63,755 nt of DNA from Acrasis kona (Eukaryota > Heterolobosea > Eutetramitea > Acrasida > Acrasidae). The notes beneath the pieces were generated by a model. The model saw only the letters and a list, made by a program, of their open reading frames with translations, was not told where the DNA came from and made no database searches. The position numbers and the translations under genes are program-made. How positions within the stretch are numbered: the stretch's first letter is position 1; the number at the start of each line of letters is the position of its first letter. The stretch covers positions 1 to 63,755 of the forward strand of contig JAOPGA020001043.1 of the NCBI GenBank assembly GCA_026419775.2, written 5' to 3'. This document shows positions 11,688 through 23,989 of the stretch, piece by piece.

Positions 11688-11753
11688 GACGTGTCAGTTT
11701 TCTCTTTGGGTTTAAATTTCTCCATTTTTTGTAACTAACTGGAATTTTGGATC

Positions 11754-12151
11754 ATGAAGCTTCTAGTTATAGGTCTAGTGTTTTTCATCTCGTTGGCCGT
11801 CGCTCTCAAATCTGACTCCACTTCACTATTACGCAAGGAGGGATCCGTTATTGGAACAACAAATGAAGATAAGAAGAATGTTGAGATCTTCAATAATGCC
11901 CATAAAGACTGTCTCTCAACGTGCCCTCAACACTTGGTATGAATTATAACAAATTAATTAATTAACATTTGTAGAAGGATTGTAGCCAGGCATGCGAGCT
12001 GCTTAAAACCGTGGATGTATCGGGTGGTGGCAAAAAGTGGAATTTGTTCCAACAATTATTCAACTCAAAGATTGGAACGGATAAAAATGTCGCCCTTGAA
12101 TTTATAAACAAGATGAGAGAAGTGCCAATACAGAAGCGAAATGAATTGTAA
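11754..12151 (+). CDS. Small secreted Cys-containing protein
   Basis: Exons 11754-11936 and 11975-12151 (intron 38 nt), 119 aa. Signal peptide MKLLVIGLVFFISLAVAL. A four-Cys core follows: CLSTCPQHLKDCSQAC, the C-x3-C-x6-C-x3-C spacing of a helical hairpin held by disulfides. The tail is a charged helix (FINKMREVPIQKRNEL). No family recognised. Divergent from the NCLX gene, with only 66 bp between the two starts, so they may share a promoter. Confidence 0.7.
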
Positions 12152-12170
12152 ATTGTTTTATAAATTGTTT

Positions 12171-13525
12171 TTAATCATCAATCATCATGTCTACAATATC
12201 TTCGTTAGGCATTTGAGAGGGTGTGGCTCCACGCGATGGTGTTCTTGATGATGCAGAGCCTCTTGACTCTGGTCTATTTCCTCTCACTTTTGTTTTTGAA
12301 GATGGACTCATGTTCTGAGTAATCTTGTCAAAATGATCTTGTGCCTCGGAATGCCTCTTTTCCGATTTTAGATTTATTTGTCTAGGAGGTGACAAGGTTG
12401 AAAAATTCTGACTAATGGTTCCCGAGAATGAAAGCTTGTTTGTTGGTGACCTCTGGGGAGATTTATTCTTTCCGATACCAAATCTACGCAAGTCTTCATT
12501 TACTCTCGATATAAGATTGTCCACACTTTGGCTTATTGCCCTAACATTATTCACCCTACCTGTACTCAAAAAGATATCTGTCGACGGTACGTTTAAATCA
12601 ACTTGAGAGTATGACGGAGTGTAGCTTAAATCGTGGGATCTAGATGCACTTGTGTACGTCAATAAATGGCCTTTATGAGTCCCCTCCGTCTCGTCAGATC
12701 TTCCAGTGCTACGTCCAATAAGAGGAACAGGTGCTGATTTAACTTCAACTGCATCATATTTAACGTCGTAGTGTTTATCGTTTTTCCGTTCAGAGTTATG
12801 TTGTACTTCCTGTAGCCAAGGATATCTGAACCCTGATTTTCTTTCGCTATGTCCATCCATAGAATAGTCCCCCTTGGTAACCGTTTCCGTAGCTCGATGG
12901 CTAATACTATAGTCAAGATTAACAGTATCCGAAACAGATGCTTCTTTTCTTCCACTAGTCCTGCCTATATCAATAGCGCTAGGTCCACTTAAAAATTTAC
13001 TGACTCTCTGCTTATAGGCGTCAGGTGATGTAGGTTCAGGATCTGAATAATCGATTTGGCTGGTAAGGTTTTTATTGTATTCGGAGAACTTGGTTAAAAA
13101 GTGACTTTCTCTGCTGCTGCTTTTTGACATGTTGGGAGAGCCTTTCACCTTCTCCATTATGAAGTCTTTATTTGGGTTGTAGTCTAGTGTTGATCCTTCA
13201 TTTTTCTTCGGACTCCTTGTGAGGTTCCGAGATTTTTGGCTCTTCATGTTAACAAATGTGGGAGTCCTTGTTTCCACTTGTGTATGTCTGACTGAGTATG
13301 TAGCGTCAGTGGAGTGGTCTATCAACCACGGTTGTGAATAAAGAGGAGGGTCTCTAGCTATTTGTTTAGTCATGTCTGTAACAACAGGCTCTCTTTTATA
13401 TGTTGATAGAATCTAATTTGAACATGAATACAATTGAGTTCATTGATAATAAACTACTATCTTACCTCCACTTCATTTTTACCTCGGGCCCTTAGTTGGT
13501 GGAATTTTGGAGGACTAGTCGTCAT
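12171..13525 (-). CDS. Ser/Arg-rich, mostly disordered protein
   Basis: Exons 13525-13466 and 13412-12171 (intron 53 nt), 433 aa. The first exon MTTSPPKFHQLRARGKNEVE joins in frame to ILSTYKREPVVTDM. The body is rich in Ser, Arg, Asp and Lys, with repeated SPxK-like sites (SRNLTRSPKKN, KNKSPQRSPTNK, STLSPPRQ) and a GRSTGR/GRTSGR/STGRVNN pattern occurring three times at about residues 155, 250 and 290. No globular domain is evident. Possibly a phosphorylated cytoskeletal or nuclear protein (guess). Faces BBS7 head to head. Confidence 0.65.
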
Positions 13526-13681
13526 GATTTGATAGCAACACTACAATTTACTTGAGACAGTTGCCCGAAATCAAACTGTGTTGGCTATTCCTTTTTGGTG
13601 ACTCGCGAGATTGAAAGCAAAATTAAAATTCTACTCTTTACCGCCTTAAAGAACACTCTTACAATAAAATACAACCAAACG

Positions 13682-15957
13682 ATGGACCTTAATCTACCCC
13701 GCATAGATCTTACCAAGGTCGGTTCCTTAAACAAAAACTTGCATGAAACTTTTCCCTCTCGGTAGAACTACCAGACAAAAAATTATTGTTGGTGATGCAG
13801 AAGGAGCAGTGTCATGCTTTGGAGTCAAGAAGGGATCTGTCAACGTATTTTCTTCATTTCTAATTTGTTTTTAACAAGCACAGAACGTTTTTAAAACACC
13901 ATCAGAAAAGAAGCCTATAACTTCAGTGGAGTTAAACAAAGATAAAGCATTCGTATCTGTAGGTCAGAGTGTAAAGGGCTACAAGAAAAAGACTGGAAGG
14001 GAGTTTTATAGGCTCGAAAGTGGTTTAACAGAAAATATTACCATGATGCATTTGGAGTTACCAGAACTTTGGTTGAGCGGGGAGTACAGTTTACATCACA
14101 TCAAAGATGAGAAAAAATCCGGCGTATACATGTCTCCAGACCGAATTAATGCAGTGACATCTCAAAATAATGTAACATCAAAGGACTATACAAGTATAAT
14201 AGGATGTCAAGACCATCACGTTAGGGTAGTAAGAGGAAACGATATGGAGTGTGAAGTTGTAGTAGAGGGACCAGTAACTGCGTTAGCTAGATTCCCCTAT
14301 TATACGGATAATTCGGATGCAGCTAAGAGCTTCATGTACGGTACAGATAAAGGAAGTGCATCTTGCGTGACGATTAAATCAAACTCGATAAAGAAGAACT
14401 GGGTATTACCAAAAGGAAGACACCCTATATCTATCCTCAATTCTACAGATTTTTTGAAAGATGGGGTTGAAGAACTTTTAGTCGGAAGAGACAATGGATC
14501 AGTAGAAATATGGAGTTTCCAGGATTCAAGCGAAAAACCTTCCCTAATCTTCGAGAAGTCAGTTAACGAGTCGAATAAAGGGGTTGGAGAGCGGAAAGAT
14601 TTTTGCGCATAACAAAGATGATTTGGTTGTCAGTACTTATTCTGGTAGGATATTAGGGTTTTGTGGAGACCCTCATGGAGCTGCACAATCAGCTCAAGAA
14701 CAAGAAGATGCTATTATTCCTACAAATCAGTCAGTGAGGAAGGTTAAAGATTTGTTAGTTGGACAAACTACAGTCGACTCAACCAAAGTTGTTGGCATTT
14801 CAACTCAAAACAGAATAGCGGGGCTAAAAAAGGAAATTGAGAGCTTGGATGAAAAGTTGTTGTTAACAAAGGTCAAGTACACAAGAGTTAGTGACGATAT
14901 GTTTGCAGTATATTGCAAATATAACATACAGGAGAAATTGATTTTGGACGCTGATAATGCCTACTACAAGTTCAGCATTGAAACAGATATAAACATTGAT
15001 TCTATTGGTATACAAAGCGATGTCAAAATCGACTTTGTTGGAGTAGATACACCCAACGTTCAATACAGCCCAACGAAAATACCAGAACAAAAACCTGGTT
15101 CATCAACAACGTCCAAATTCCTTGCAACACTAAGATGCATTGAGAACACAAGACGAGTAGAAGTTTTGCTTCGCACAGTTGAGGGACAGTACGGAACCTT
15201 GGAAGCATTTATAATACCAACTATCGCGCCCAGAATCAGTAAATTTGTTAGTTGCCACATAAAGCCTCTGAGTATGCATGATAGAATTCATGAGATTCCG
15301 TCCTCGTTTGACAAGAAGATGAATAAATTGAACATATCAGGTTCCTTCTCCCTTAGCGAGATGCACAGTTGGGTAGCTAGATGTGTAGAGGGCATTCCAG
15401 ACAAGGTTACTACTGAGGAATGTACGTATTACTTTAGATCCACATTCCAAAATACCTTTTTGATGTGCTCAATCAGAAAAGGTGAAGCTGTTTTCCAAAC
15501 AGACAACCCTACAACATTAAGTATACTGGATGAGTTCATCATGAAGGAGGCTACAGAAAGAAAAACTAGAGTGAAGCAGAGCGTAGAAATTGAACCTTCC
15601 ACTTTTGGTACCACCCTTACTCAACTATGGCCAAAATTAGAATTCCAACTCAAGGTAACGGAGAGAGTCAAGTTGATTGATGCACTCAAAGAGTTACAAG
15701 TGCATGAGGAAAACGTAACAGACATCTTAACAGACGAGTACAAGGAGATCTTGGCCAATGCTGACGCCCTACAACAAAACTTCAAGTCGCAGCCAATGAG
15801 AATACAATTCCTATTCGACATTGTGATCAAATTATACTCTGATAAATTCAAATTCAAGAGACAAAATGCCACAACCAAGGTGGAAGCATTAAAGAAGTTG
15901 CTACAGAGTGCAAAGTTTGATTTGGAAAAGTTAATTCAATTGTTCAAGGAAGATTAA
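13682..15957 (+). CDS. BBS7: BBS7, BBSome subunit
   Basis: Exons 13682-13844 and 13884-15957 (intron 39 nt), about 744 aa (human 715). N-terminal beta-propeller with KIIVGDAEGAVSCFGVKKG, ELLVGRDNGSVEIWSF and LVVSTYSGRILGF; then a coiled coil; then the appendage/platform part with VEGQYGTLEAFIIP, SGSFSLSEMHSWV, KLEFQLKVTERVKLIDALKELQVHE and a DKFKFK C-terminal hairpin, all as in BBS7. The BBSome moves membrane proteins in and out of cilia, so the organism should have, or recently have had, cilia. Two +1 breaks: A-run 13733-13737, before the conserved MKLFP, and G-run 14580-14583. Both can be bridged by ignoring one base. Confidence 0.92.
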
Positions 15958-15965
15958 ATTTATTT

Positions 15966-18900
15966 CTATACATTTCGTTGGTCATCGCCTCTTCTTCTCT
16001 CCTCCTCCTGCTTTCTCTGCAACCTCCTTAAATAAGGATGCTTGTACCGTTGGGCCAACTTTTTAACATCAACACCAAGATTCTCCACATCCCTAGTGCT
16101 AAACTGCACTTCTTGACTCCTTCCGCCAAAATTTCTAATCAAGTTAGATAACCACGATGAAGACTGTCTTGGTCTTTGTACATTAGCTTGCCTAACGGAC
16201 CGCTCCATGCTATCCTCAAAATCCGAAACGCCAGCAGGAGAATCAACATCGCCCACTAATTCCTGATCATGCCTTTGTTGTTCCTTTAAACCAACAATGA
16301 TAGCTTGATCCTGTTCCTTTTTTGATTTGTTCTTCACAAAACGCACCAAAACATAAACGAACAACATGCCAGGAATATAAAACAACCAAGTGCTCTTCAA
16401 GACAAGCAACGTCGGAAGCATCAACACGATATAAAAAGGACATATCGCCAAGTAATAAGAGATCTGATCTGCGACGTGGTTCAAGATTTGACCGTCGCTA
16501 TCATGACACCTCTCATATAAAAACATGATGAAGAACTTATCAATAAAGAAGCTAATCAACAAGTACAACACACAAAAAACAAAAAAGACCGGAGCGATAG
16601 GTCCATACACCAACATCATGAACAAGATCGTAATTTTGAACCCACTGGCGACCTCGTAATCAAATTCAGGTCTCGCCATCCTTCCGCTCCTCACCAATTG
16701 CCACATGCACCTCATAAAAACGATAAACAGCTCTATGCTCTTTGCAATGGTCCACAACACGACCATCATGCTTATAATGCCCTGACTCAACAAGGCATTG
16801 AAAAAATAATAATAGTTATCGAAGGGAATTACTGCCCTCCTCTTCACTTGCCAAACGCCCTTGTACCACGTCCAAAAAAAGGGCAAAAAAGCAGTAGTCA
16901 TGGTTAAAAAGAAGGCTGTTTTCTGTAACACCGCTCTCCTGAATCCAATTCGGGTGTGATGTTTTTCGAAGTTGGTCAGCAGTTCGACGATAAATCTCAA
17001 CAATTCGTTCACTGCAGACACGATTTCGGGCGCCAGTTCAACTAACACCTGTAAAAAGGCTATGCCATAGTAATTACTGGTGCCGTGGTTAATCATTTCG
17101 TAAATCGTACTGTAATTTTGAGCCTTCCACCAATTTACATACATGTAAATCACATTGAGCATGTACAAGGTGGTCAGCACCATGAGCAGGATGATGTTGG
17201 TTGCAAATTGTCTGATTCGGGTGCTAACGTGCGTGTAACCCAAGTTATCGTAGAGCACGTCGGTGGGTTCTGGTGCTTGCGTGATTTGGTATCCTCCGAA
17301 TGCTCCGTTACTTTCGCATAACCATGTGGGAAAACTGTATCCACAACAAAAGACTCTGTGATCTTCTATGCAGTATTTGGCCATCTCGATGGAGGAAAAT
17401 GTGACGAATGCGTATCCCGTTGCATCGACTCCTTGTTGTGTTTTCTTTACGAGCGATTCTTGCATGTGTGAAATCCTTAGTTCTAGTTGACTGATGAGGT
17501 CCACGGTTACATTGTTGATTTTGATCGTTGGTTTGACGTTCGTGACCTGGAATTGTCTTTTTGCTCTTTTTAATTCGGATTCGGTTTTGGTGATTTGGAG
17601 ATCGATGCGGTTGATGGCGTCTAGGTCGAAACAAATGTGAGCGTCTACGATGTGTTGTTGGCCGTATCGTTCGGAGAATTCTTCGATTAGTTCTTGTCTG
17701 CTACGTATGTAACTAGGTACGTTGCTGACCATGACAGTGTAGAGACACCCATAATTGTTGTTGCTTTTTACAATGGTTCTGCTCAACCTGCGGATGGCAT
17801 AAAGAAGAAGACAGCCCATGATGGGTATCAACAGAGTGATCACAAAAAACACATATAAACGACGAGAAGTATGAAAGTTCAAAGAAGCAATGGTAGTGGA
17901 TGCAAAATCAGAAAACTGGACTTGATGATCGTCGCTCGTAACGTATAATGGAAACAAAACAAACATACAAAGACACCCACACACAATACTATACAATAAA
18001 AGATATTTTTGATACCAATTGAAATAATAAACATCTGATCCGCATACATTAACAATTTGTGCATCGCTTGCTAAAAAAACAGCCCTTGCATTATCCCACA
18101 AAACTCTTAGGTACAAAAGTAATTTTGACTTCAACGAACTTCCGGAAATTAAACTTTGATCGTTGGTTGACTCCGAGTGAAGTAGGTTCTGGCTTGAAAT
18201 CTTTAGAAACTCACGAGGTTCGTATTGAGGAGGAGAGTCCGCATCAGGATCAGAAATGTCGGTTTGTGCATTAATGTCTCCCGTTTCATCCTGCGACTTT
18301 GGAACGAACTTGTGTGCACAACACAAAAAAGTACTTGATGTCAACAAGAATGAAATGATTAGCATGGGTATGCCTAATGTAAAATGAGGGCCGCTCCAGA
18401 TCCATTTGTAATCGGCGGCAACGTATACTTCATCAGTCGAATGTGAAAATGTACATTGGTAACTAATGATTTGTTTTGTTGTTGTGTTTCTGATGGGCGA
18501 TATCATTGCAATTCCCATTCGATATGATTGTTGTGGTTTGACTGCTAATGCGAGATCCACAAAGGCTACGTTCCCATTTTTGGTGTTGTTGCTGTGGTCG
18601 GATACGTAGGGTAGAACATTGTTGACATGATAATTAAACGAGAAGAAGTGATTACCCTCGCTTGCTGAATCTCCATAAAAGTATGTGCCGATTATGAAAT
18701 CTTGGTCGTCGAGAATGTCATCTGACTCGTCGAGTGTCGAGGTGTAATCATAAACGAAGCGTGGTTGTTGATAAAGGGGCATTACTAGATTAGCGGCAGT
18801 TGTACCTGGACCTCTTGCAATAAACACTATTTTGTTAAACGCCCTCTTAAATAAACAACATACTTTTAATGGAAGAGCATTGATCTATTTGGGTTATAGA

Positions 18901-19116
18901 TCCCTGGTGACAAAAGTCTGGTACATGTTCAAACCTGTTCGATTCGTGTTTGTACCATGTCACATTACTACTTCGTGGACAATCTGATTGATATTTTATA
19001 CATTTAGACTCCATTGCACACCATTTATTTCCTTGCACACTGAGACAATCAGTACACGTTTGTGGTGAGCAAACGTTTATAATCGACGCTATGATAAACA
19101 GCAAGAACACATTCAT
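15966..19116 (-). CDS. OSCA/TMEM63 (CSC1)-like mechanosensitive channel with PSI-like N terminus
   Basis: Exons 19116-18864 and 18826-15966 (intron 37 nt), 1037 aa. A signal peptide (MNVFLLFIIASIINVCS) and a Cys-rich PSI-like module (CTDCLSVQGNKWCAMESKCIKYQSDCP) come first. An extracellular region of about 200 aa and a first TM (about 235-260) follow. The OSCA core is next: YFNWYQKYLLLYSIVCG, YTVMVSNVPSYIRSRQELIEEF, GYAFVTFSS (the cytosolic RRM-like domain), then the pore helices with a PEFDYEVASGFKITILFMMLVYGPIAPVFF segment, as in DUF221. These are stretch- or osmotically gated cation channels of the plasma or vacuole membrane. Ends 9 bp from the BBS7 stop (convergent). See the paralogue at 50113-53588. 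Confidence 0.88.
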
Positions 19117-19925
19117 TGTTCTGTTGGTTGTGGTTGTGTTTGAATTTTAGATGGTTCTATTTCAAAAGGTTGTAAAGAGGATAAGTAGCAAAACTCTTGA
19201 TTGTAAGAGAACTCAAACATCCAATCAACAACCGGTACACGGTTTACCCACTAAATAAAAGAAGAACGAACATTCAACACAACAAAATCACAACGCATCA
19301 TGTTGATAAATCAATACTGAACGGGAACTCACTATTGGAGAAGTCGGAGTATTGGGAAGGTCCTAGGATAACATAGACAGTTTGCAGCGAGTAGGCGAAT
19401 TCACACAATCCGAATATCAAGTTGGATACATACACAAAGCCTGCGCATTTACAAAAGGGCCTGTATACTATTTATCTTTTACTATTTCCCTCTAGGAGCT
19501 TTATGCTCTGTTTACTATTTACTGTTACCCCTCGGTATTGTGTGAATTCGCTGAGGGAGGGATGCGGGATTCGCAAACTGTCAACGATGGAATGCCAAAG
19601 AGGAGAGGTCAAGCCACACCCATACTTCTGACCCATGCTGTTGTCTCACGCATTTACAAAATAAGAAACAGCTATTCTCATACTTCTTACTATTTTTTCT
19701 TTCACCACTTACATATCCCGTGGAAGATCGCTCCTCTAATCGAACTACAATAAAAGATCTTTGTTCGACAATTTGACTGTTTTTTTATCTTTTGAAACCT
19801 CACTTCCTTTGATTAAATAGTTTCTTTAAAAAATTCTTGTTATGGTGAGGTCACACAATCATTTCTAATTACGAGTGTTTGATTCAAACGAGATGATAAA
19901 AAATTTGCTTTTGTTTGTTTATTGT
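19117..19925. other. Intergenic with a 15-nt perfect inverted repeat
   Basis: No gene seen. GCGAATTCACACAAT at 19395-19409 recurs as its reverse complement at 19537-19551. This is a possible hairpin or paired binding site upstream of the OSCA-like gene. Confidence 0.5.
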
Positions 19926-21974
19926 TTACACTACACACTCAAATAGAACAGGATAAATGAATTTTGGAACTGGTTGTTTGGACAAATATTCATCAATATT
20001 TGATATATTCGTTTGTTCTTTTCTAGCACCCATGACTAAGCTTTGAAGTGGCCTCTTGCAATTAACACCGTCATTAAACCATTTTGAAATATCAAGAGAT
20101 TCAAGGTTTTGAATCATTGTTTTAGAATCTTTTGAAAACACATGACTCATAATCTCATTAACAGCATTCACCAATTTATTATACTTCTCCAAAGATTTAT
20201 TAAAGAACAACACAAGTCTTTCGTGATTACTAAAGAATTGGATTAAATTATTTAGTTTCTTTTCATCAAGGTGTACACTTCTAATGACATCTGTGATAAG
20301 CACGTCCACCTGTTGTTCAGTAAACTCACTCAACTTGAGTAGTTCAATAAGAGAGGATCGTTGAGGTAAAGGTAGATAAGCGCGTTTAAGTGTATCATCC
20401 ATTAACCAGATACTACTGGCCTCCAAAGGATCTATTGATCTTACATAGTCCTGTAACCATTTTAATTTGACGTTTTTTGGTAGAGTAATCAGCTCACAAA
20501 TACACCAGTTATATTTAAATGCATAAGGGTTACACTCAACCTCTGAATGATTATCTTTATTGATAACAGCTAACAAGCGTAGCTGGTTATTTTGTAATGG
20601 ATCATAATTGTATTTGTCAATGAACTCTCTTTCCTCTACATGATTATGATAGTAGTGGTGACAAGAGTTTTTGAAGTAGTGGTGACAAAGATCTAGTATA
20701 AAAACGAAACACTTGTTTTGATCATTCGGATCAATGTCTATTTTTGTACCAATAAGTTTCCAAAACTCAACCGCGATAGTAGAGTTACCAACAGTTGAGT
20801 GGACACGAGGGTACAACACATCAGATGCATCTGCACTCTCTTCAGAGGATAAAAGCCACTCATTATTAAAATAATATAACGTAACAAGACAAGAAAGATT
20901 TGGACTACGTCTCAAGAACATTTTTGTGTTTTTCAGATTCAAATTTTCGCCATTCTTGTGCTCCAATTCAAGAACTCTTTTTATGGGTTGACTAGCGACA
21001 GAGCGACTGTTCAGATCCACGACCGTGCCATTCGCACATTCCAACACTATTTGAGAAGAATGTGGAGAGAAGTTACTATCTCTAATGTGAACAAGATTGT
21101 TTCTTCCGAATTTAACAGTTAAAGACAGATATTTTTCAAGAACATTAATGTCATAATTAAATTTTTCTAAATATCTTAGCAAGAGAGGCGCTGGGTCATT
21201 AGTCAAAGAGTTTTTGAAAGGGTTGATCCTTTCTTTAAAAATAAATTTATTAAAATCATCCCTTAGTCGATGATATATTGGCGTATATGTGGAAAGTACT
21301 TTTTCAATATCCTGTTCTTCGTCCGAACGCACCATATAATACAAATCGTTTGCGGCGCTGTAATCTATAATTGATCCATGTTCGACTATTTGCATACCAA
21401 AAATTAATCCTCTAAATGTATGAACAAGGTTCTTTTTTGCTTCTCTTCTGTCGCTATTCCAAATTTTTTTGAAGCGAGCGAAATGTTTTGATGCCTCGTT
21501 GACTACATTCCTGACCAAGTGTTTGTAGTGCACTACAATGTTCTTCTCGTCGAATTCGTCAAGGTCTTGTTTGAGAGTAAAATGTGCGGGTAGATAAATG
21601 CATTGGAGAGCTTGAATCCAATTTTCAGTCATTTTGATGCGAAATGAGGTTGTGTTGTATAGGTTGAGATTGAATTCCCTGTTGTTGCTGTCGACTACAG
21701 AAAGGCAACGGTACCCATCGTGATAATTCTGGTCGAAAGAAGCAGGAGTCCATTGAAGTTCGAAGGGTCTACCAACGCGCTTTTCTTGGTCATTGTATAG
21801 TTTGTCTAGTTGCGAAAAGAATTCATCTGTTACAACTACGAAGAAATCGTAGTCTGAATCTGGTTGATTTGTACCATACACCCTGGAGCCAGTCTGGTAG
21901 ATATTAACTCTGGTATTTGTGAGACCGCATGTAGATAGTAATTCACAAACATCCAACTCTGGTTGTTTTTTCAT
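19926..21974 (-). CDS. Nucleotidyltransferase-fold protein with possible degenerate RNA-ligase-like half
   Basis: 682 aa, single exon. The start is a minimal nucleotidyltransferase: GSRVYGT (Gly29-Ser30) followed by DSDYD (Asp41, Asp43), the two metal-binding aspartates, then a helical segment with KHLVRNVVNEASKHF and NLVHTFRGLIFGMQIVEHG that resembles the partner helices of such enzymes. Around residues 350-385, LVTLYYFNNEWLLSSEESADAS resembles the strand after motif I of T4 Rnl-type ligases (K-x-DG..l..Y.ngeW..ss..S), but the nucleophilic Lys and DG seem replaced by RRSPN. RNA end processing is a reasonable guess, not shown. It begins 100 bp from, and divergent to, a tRNA-Ser gene. Confidence 0.6.
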   Translation of the reverse strand: MKKQPELDVCELLSTCGLTNTRVNIYQTGSRVYGTNQPDSDYDFFVVVTDEFFSQLDKLYNDQEKRVGRPFELQWTPASFDQNYHDGYRCLSVVDSNNREFNLNLYNTTSFRIKMTENWIQALQCIYLPAHFTLKQDLDEFDEKNIVVHYKHLVRNVVNEASKHFARFKKIWNSDRREAKKNLVHTFRGLIFGMQIVEHGSIIDYSAANDLYYMVRSDEEQDIEKVLSTYTPIYHRLRDDFNKFIFKERINPFKNSLTNDPAPLLLRYLEKFNYDINVLEKYLSLTVKFGRNNLVHIRDSNFSPHSSQIVLECANGTVVDLNSRSVASQPIKRVLELEHKNGENLNLKNTKMFLRRSPNLSCLVTLYYFNNEWLLSSEESADASDVLYPRVHSTVGNSTIAVEFWKLIGTKIDIDPNDQNKCFVFILDLCHHYFKNSCHHYYHNHVEEREFIDKYNYDPLQNNQLRLLAVINKDNHSEVECNPYAFKYNWCICELITLPKNVKLKWLQDYVRSIDPLEASSIWLMDDTLKRAYLPLPQRSSLIELLKLSEFTEQQVDVLITDVIRSVHLDEKKLNNLIQFFSNHERLVLFFNKSLEKYNKLVNAVNEIMSHVFSKDSKTMIQNLESLDISKWFNDGVNCKRPLQSLVMGARKEQTNISNIDEYLSKQPVPKFIYPVLFECVV

Positions 21975-22074
21975 TTTTGATTGTGTGCGTTTGAAGAAAC
22001 GAGTTCGTTTCGAGAACTAATCTTACAATATTTGAATAAATACGTATAGATTATATTCATAATCCAAATATGAA

Positions 22075-22175
22075 GCACTGATGGCCGAGTGGTTTTCAAT
22101 TTTTATATCCATAGAAGGCGACAGACTTGAAATCTGTTGTGGAAACACGCGCAGGTTCGAACCCTGCTCAGTGCG
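22075..22175 (+). tRNA. tRNA-Ser(UGA), copy 1, with 20-nt D-loop insertion
   Basis: Acceptor arm GCACTGA / TCAGTGC with discriminator G at 22175. D arm GCCGAGTGG...AAGGC. Anticodon arm ACAGA-CTTGAAA-TCTGT (anticodon TGA, Ser UCA). Long variable arm TGTGGAAACACGC, typical of Ser, and T arm GCAGGTTCGAACCCTGC. Between GGTT and AAGGC in the D-loop is an extra 20 nt at about 22095-22114. Removing it gives a normal tRNA-Ser of about 81 nt. CTTTTT at about 22178-22183 is a Pol III terminator. The A box is split from the B box by the insertion. Confidence 0.93.
22095..22114 (+). other. Putative non-canonical tRNA intron in the D-loop (copy 1)
   Basis: The boundaries are ambiguous by 1-2 nt because both ends are flanked by T/A runs. 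A 4-bp GTGG/CCAT pairing (one G-U) between the 5' exon edge and the insertion's 3' part could make a small splice helix (inference). The normal intron position 37/38 in the anticodon loop is empty. Confidence 0.65.
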
Positions 22176-23989
22176 CTCTTTTTGCTCCTCGAATCGTTTA
22201 TTAATATCAATGGGATGATGTCATTAAAGAAGTTTGTATTTTTTATCTTTTTGTAATAAAACTCAACCAAGAGGACAAAATAATCTGTCAAAGATCAGAC
22301 AGATCTAATAATTAGATTTTGCGACTTAAATAATATTGTCATTTATCATGTCGTATTTAAAATATATCATTTAATGAGCATGTTCACGAAATTGAGGATC
22401 AGATCTAGACAAGGTACCAAAATGGCAACCGCATTTGATAGCCCTACCTTAAGAGGGTACCATTTTCACACGACAATTTCCAAATTACGCAAACAGATTA
22501 ATGCAATTAAATAAAGTGGAGAAAGATTGTACATTATGAACTACTCTTACCAATCATGTATCGATTATTCACCATGATTGTATCTGATAGGTTATCTGTT
22601 GCAGTCCGTATGGGAATAAGAACAAAGAGACTTTATGCGCAAGGGTACTATCGCCGAAGACTTGTAAAGTCGAAAGAAAAATCTATCTCACACAGTGATC
22701 ACAATATTTGTACCTGCTACCAAATGGCATTACAGCAACGATCTGTGTCGACAATCTAACACGCGAGCACATCAAACAAAGTAAACTTTGTCCACGCTAG
22801 GTTCTTCTGGCACTTGGTATGAAATAGATCAAGGGTAACGATGGCGACAAGTACCTGTCGCGCAGTCAATAAGATAAATGGGTACACCGAATAACGGTTG
22901 AACAGAGTCAAAGGTAAAAAGCTATAAGGGTACGGTAGTAAAGAACCAGGTCAACACCGGAAAGAGCAATAGTTCAGCCAGAGAACTCCGTGTATAGCAG
23001 CAAAAATACATCAGAGATACTTTTATTGTATTATCGCGGCCTCCATTTGCTAACCTACCATCTTGCAACCGAATAATAGATGTCACTTATCTTGATCATT
23101 CAATGTCATTATGCTTTACTATCAAGGTTCCATATTTTGATTATATTTTTACAATCACCTTCCAAATATCTCTTGTAGTTGTAATAAAGTATAATCACCG
23201 CCGCTGTCGTTAATCATTTGATAATCAGATTTCTAATCATTATCTAGTACAACTATATTTTTATTTTGAATCATTCTGGTGAAGTCAATCTCCACATCAA
23301 ACGTGCATTCTCCTGCCTCGCCAACTGATTGAAAATTATAAGACATTGAGAATGGTCAACACCTGAAAGGATGGTAGATGCATTCGAGCTTCTTGCAACG
23401 ACCGTATTAACCTCCTTAATGATGGTATTTCCATTTGGTTGTTTTCAGGATTTACTAGAACTCTTTTAATTAATTTGTTTATTTTCAATCAACATAAATA
23501 AATCGAGACCTGGACAACTTGCAAAAACAAAGGGCTAGTCTTGAGGCATTAATAGACAGATAATTGATTGCAGCGCTATGCATAAAGATGGCATACTTGG
23601 TACAGCATGTTGAATCTTGCAATATCTATGTAATAATCGTCTAGATGTTGTGCACTTTGAGAACAGTTGCGTAAAGCATGATTCTTCTTGAGTCTGTTGG
23701 GTTTGACACTTTCACCTTCTCATCTTGGCACCAATATACCTAAACAATCCATGTACTTAGTTCTTTTTATTTTGGTTACCCCAGAAGAATAAGTAACTAA
23801 AAATTAATAATTAAACAATTAAGTAATTAAATAATTAAATAATTAAATAAATAAATAAATAATATTAGTGTGACTGATGAAGGTTTGATAAAAAGTACCT
23901 TGTATTAGATAATTCATGTGTCAATACTTGATTAAGTTCAATCCAAAACTTGAAATAGATTCAAACTTTAAAAACCTAGATTAAAAGGA
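22176..23989. other. Intergenic between convergent tRNAs; no gene seen
   Basis: About 1.8 kb, AT-rich. Short open frames lack coding character and no further tRNA, rRNA or transposon signature was recognised. It includes a TAAAT-type microsatellite at about 23801-23866. Confidence 0.6.
23801..23866. repeat. AT microsatellite (TAATTAAA / AAAT units)
   Basis: Runs of ATTAAATA and AAATAAAT repeated about ten times, with slight variation. Confidence 0.8.

Noticed and set aside
19422-19753. Two overlapping + strand frames in the spacer
   Set aside because: Low-complexity, no conserved motifs, overlapping in different phases.
22103-22759. Short open frames between the tRNAs
   Set aside because: One runs through the tRNA itself and the others have no coding character.
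22176-23989. Mobile element between the inverted tRNA copies
   Set aside because: No transposase, reverse transcriptase, terminal repeats or target duplication seen. The inverted tRNAs alone could be a local duplication.
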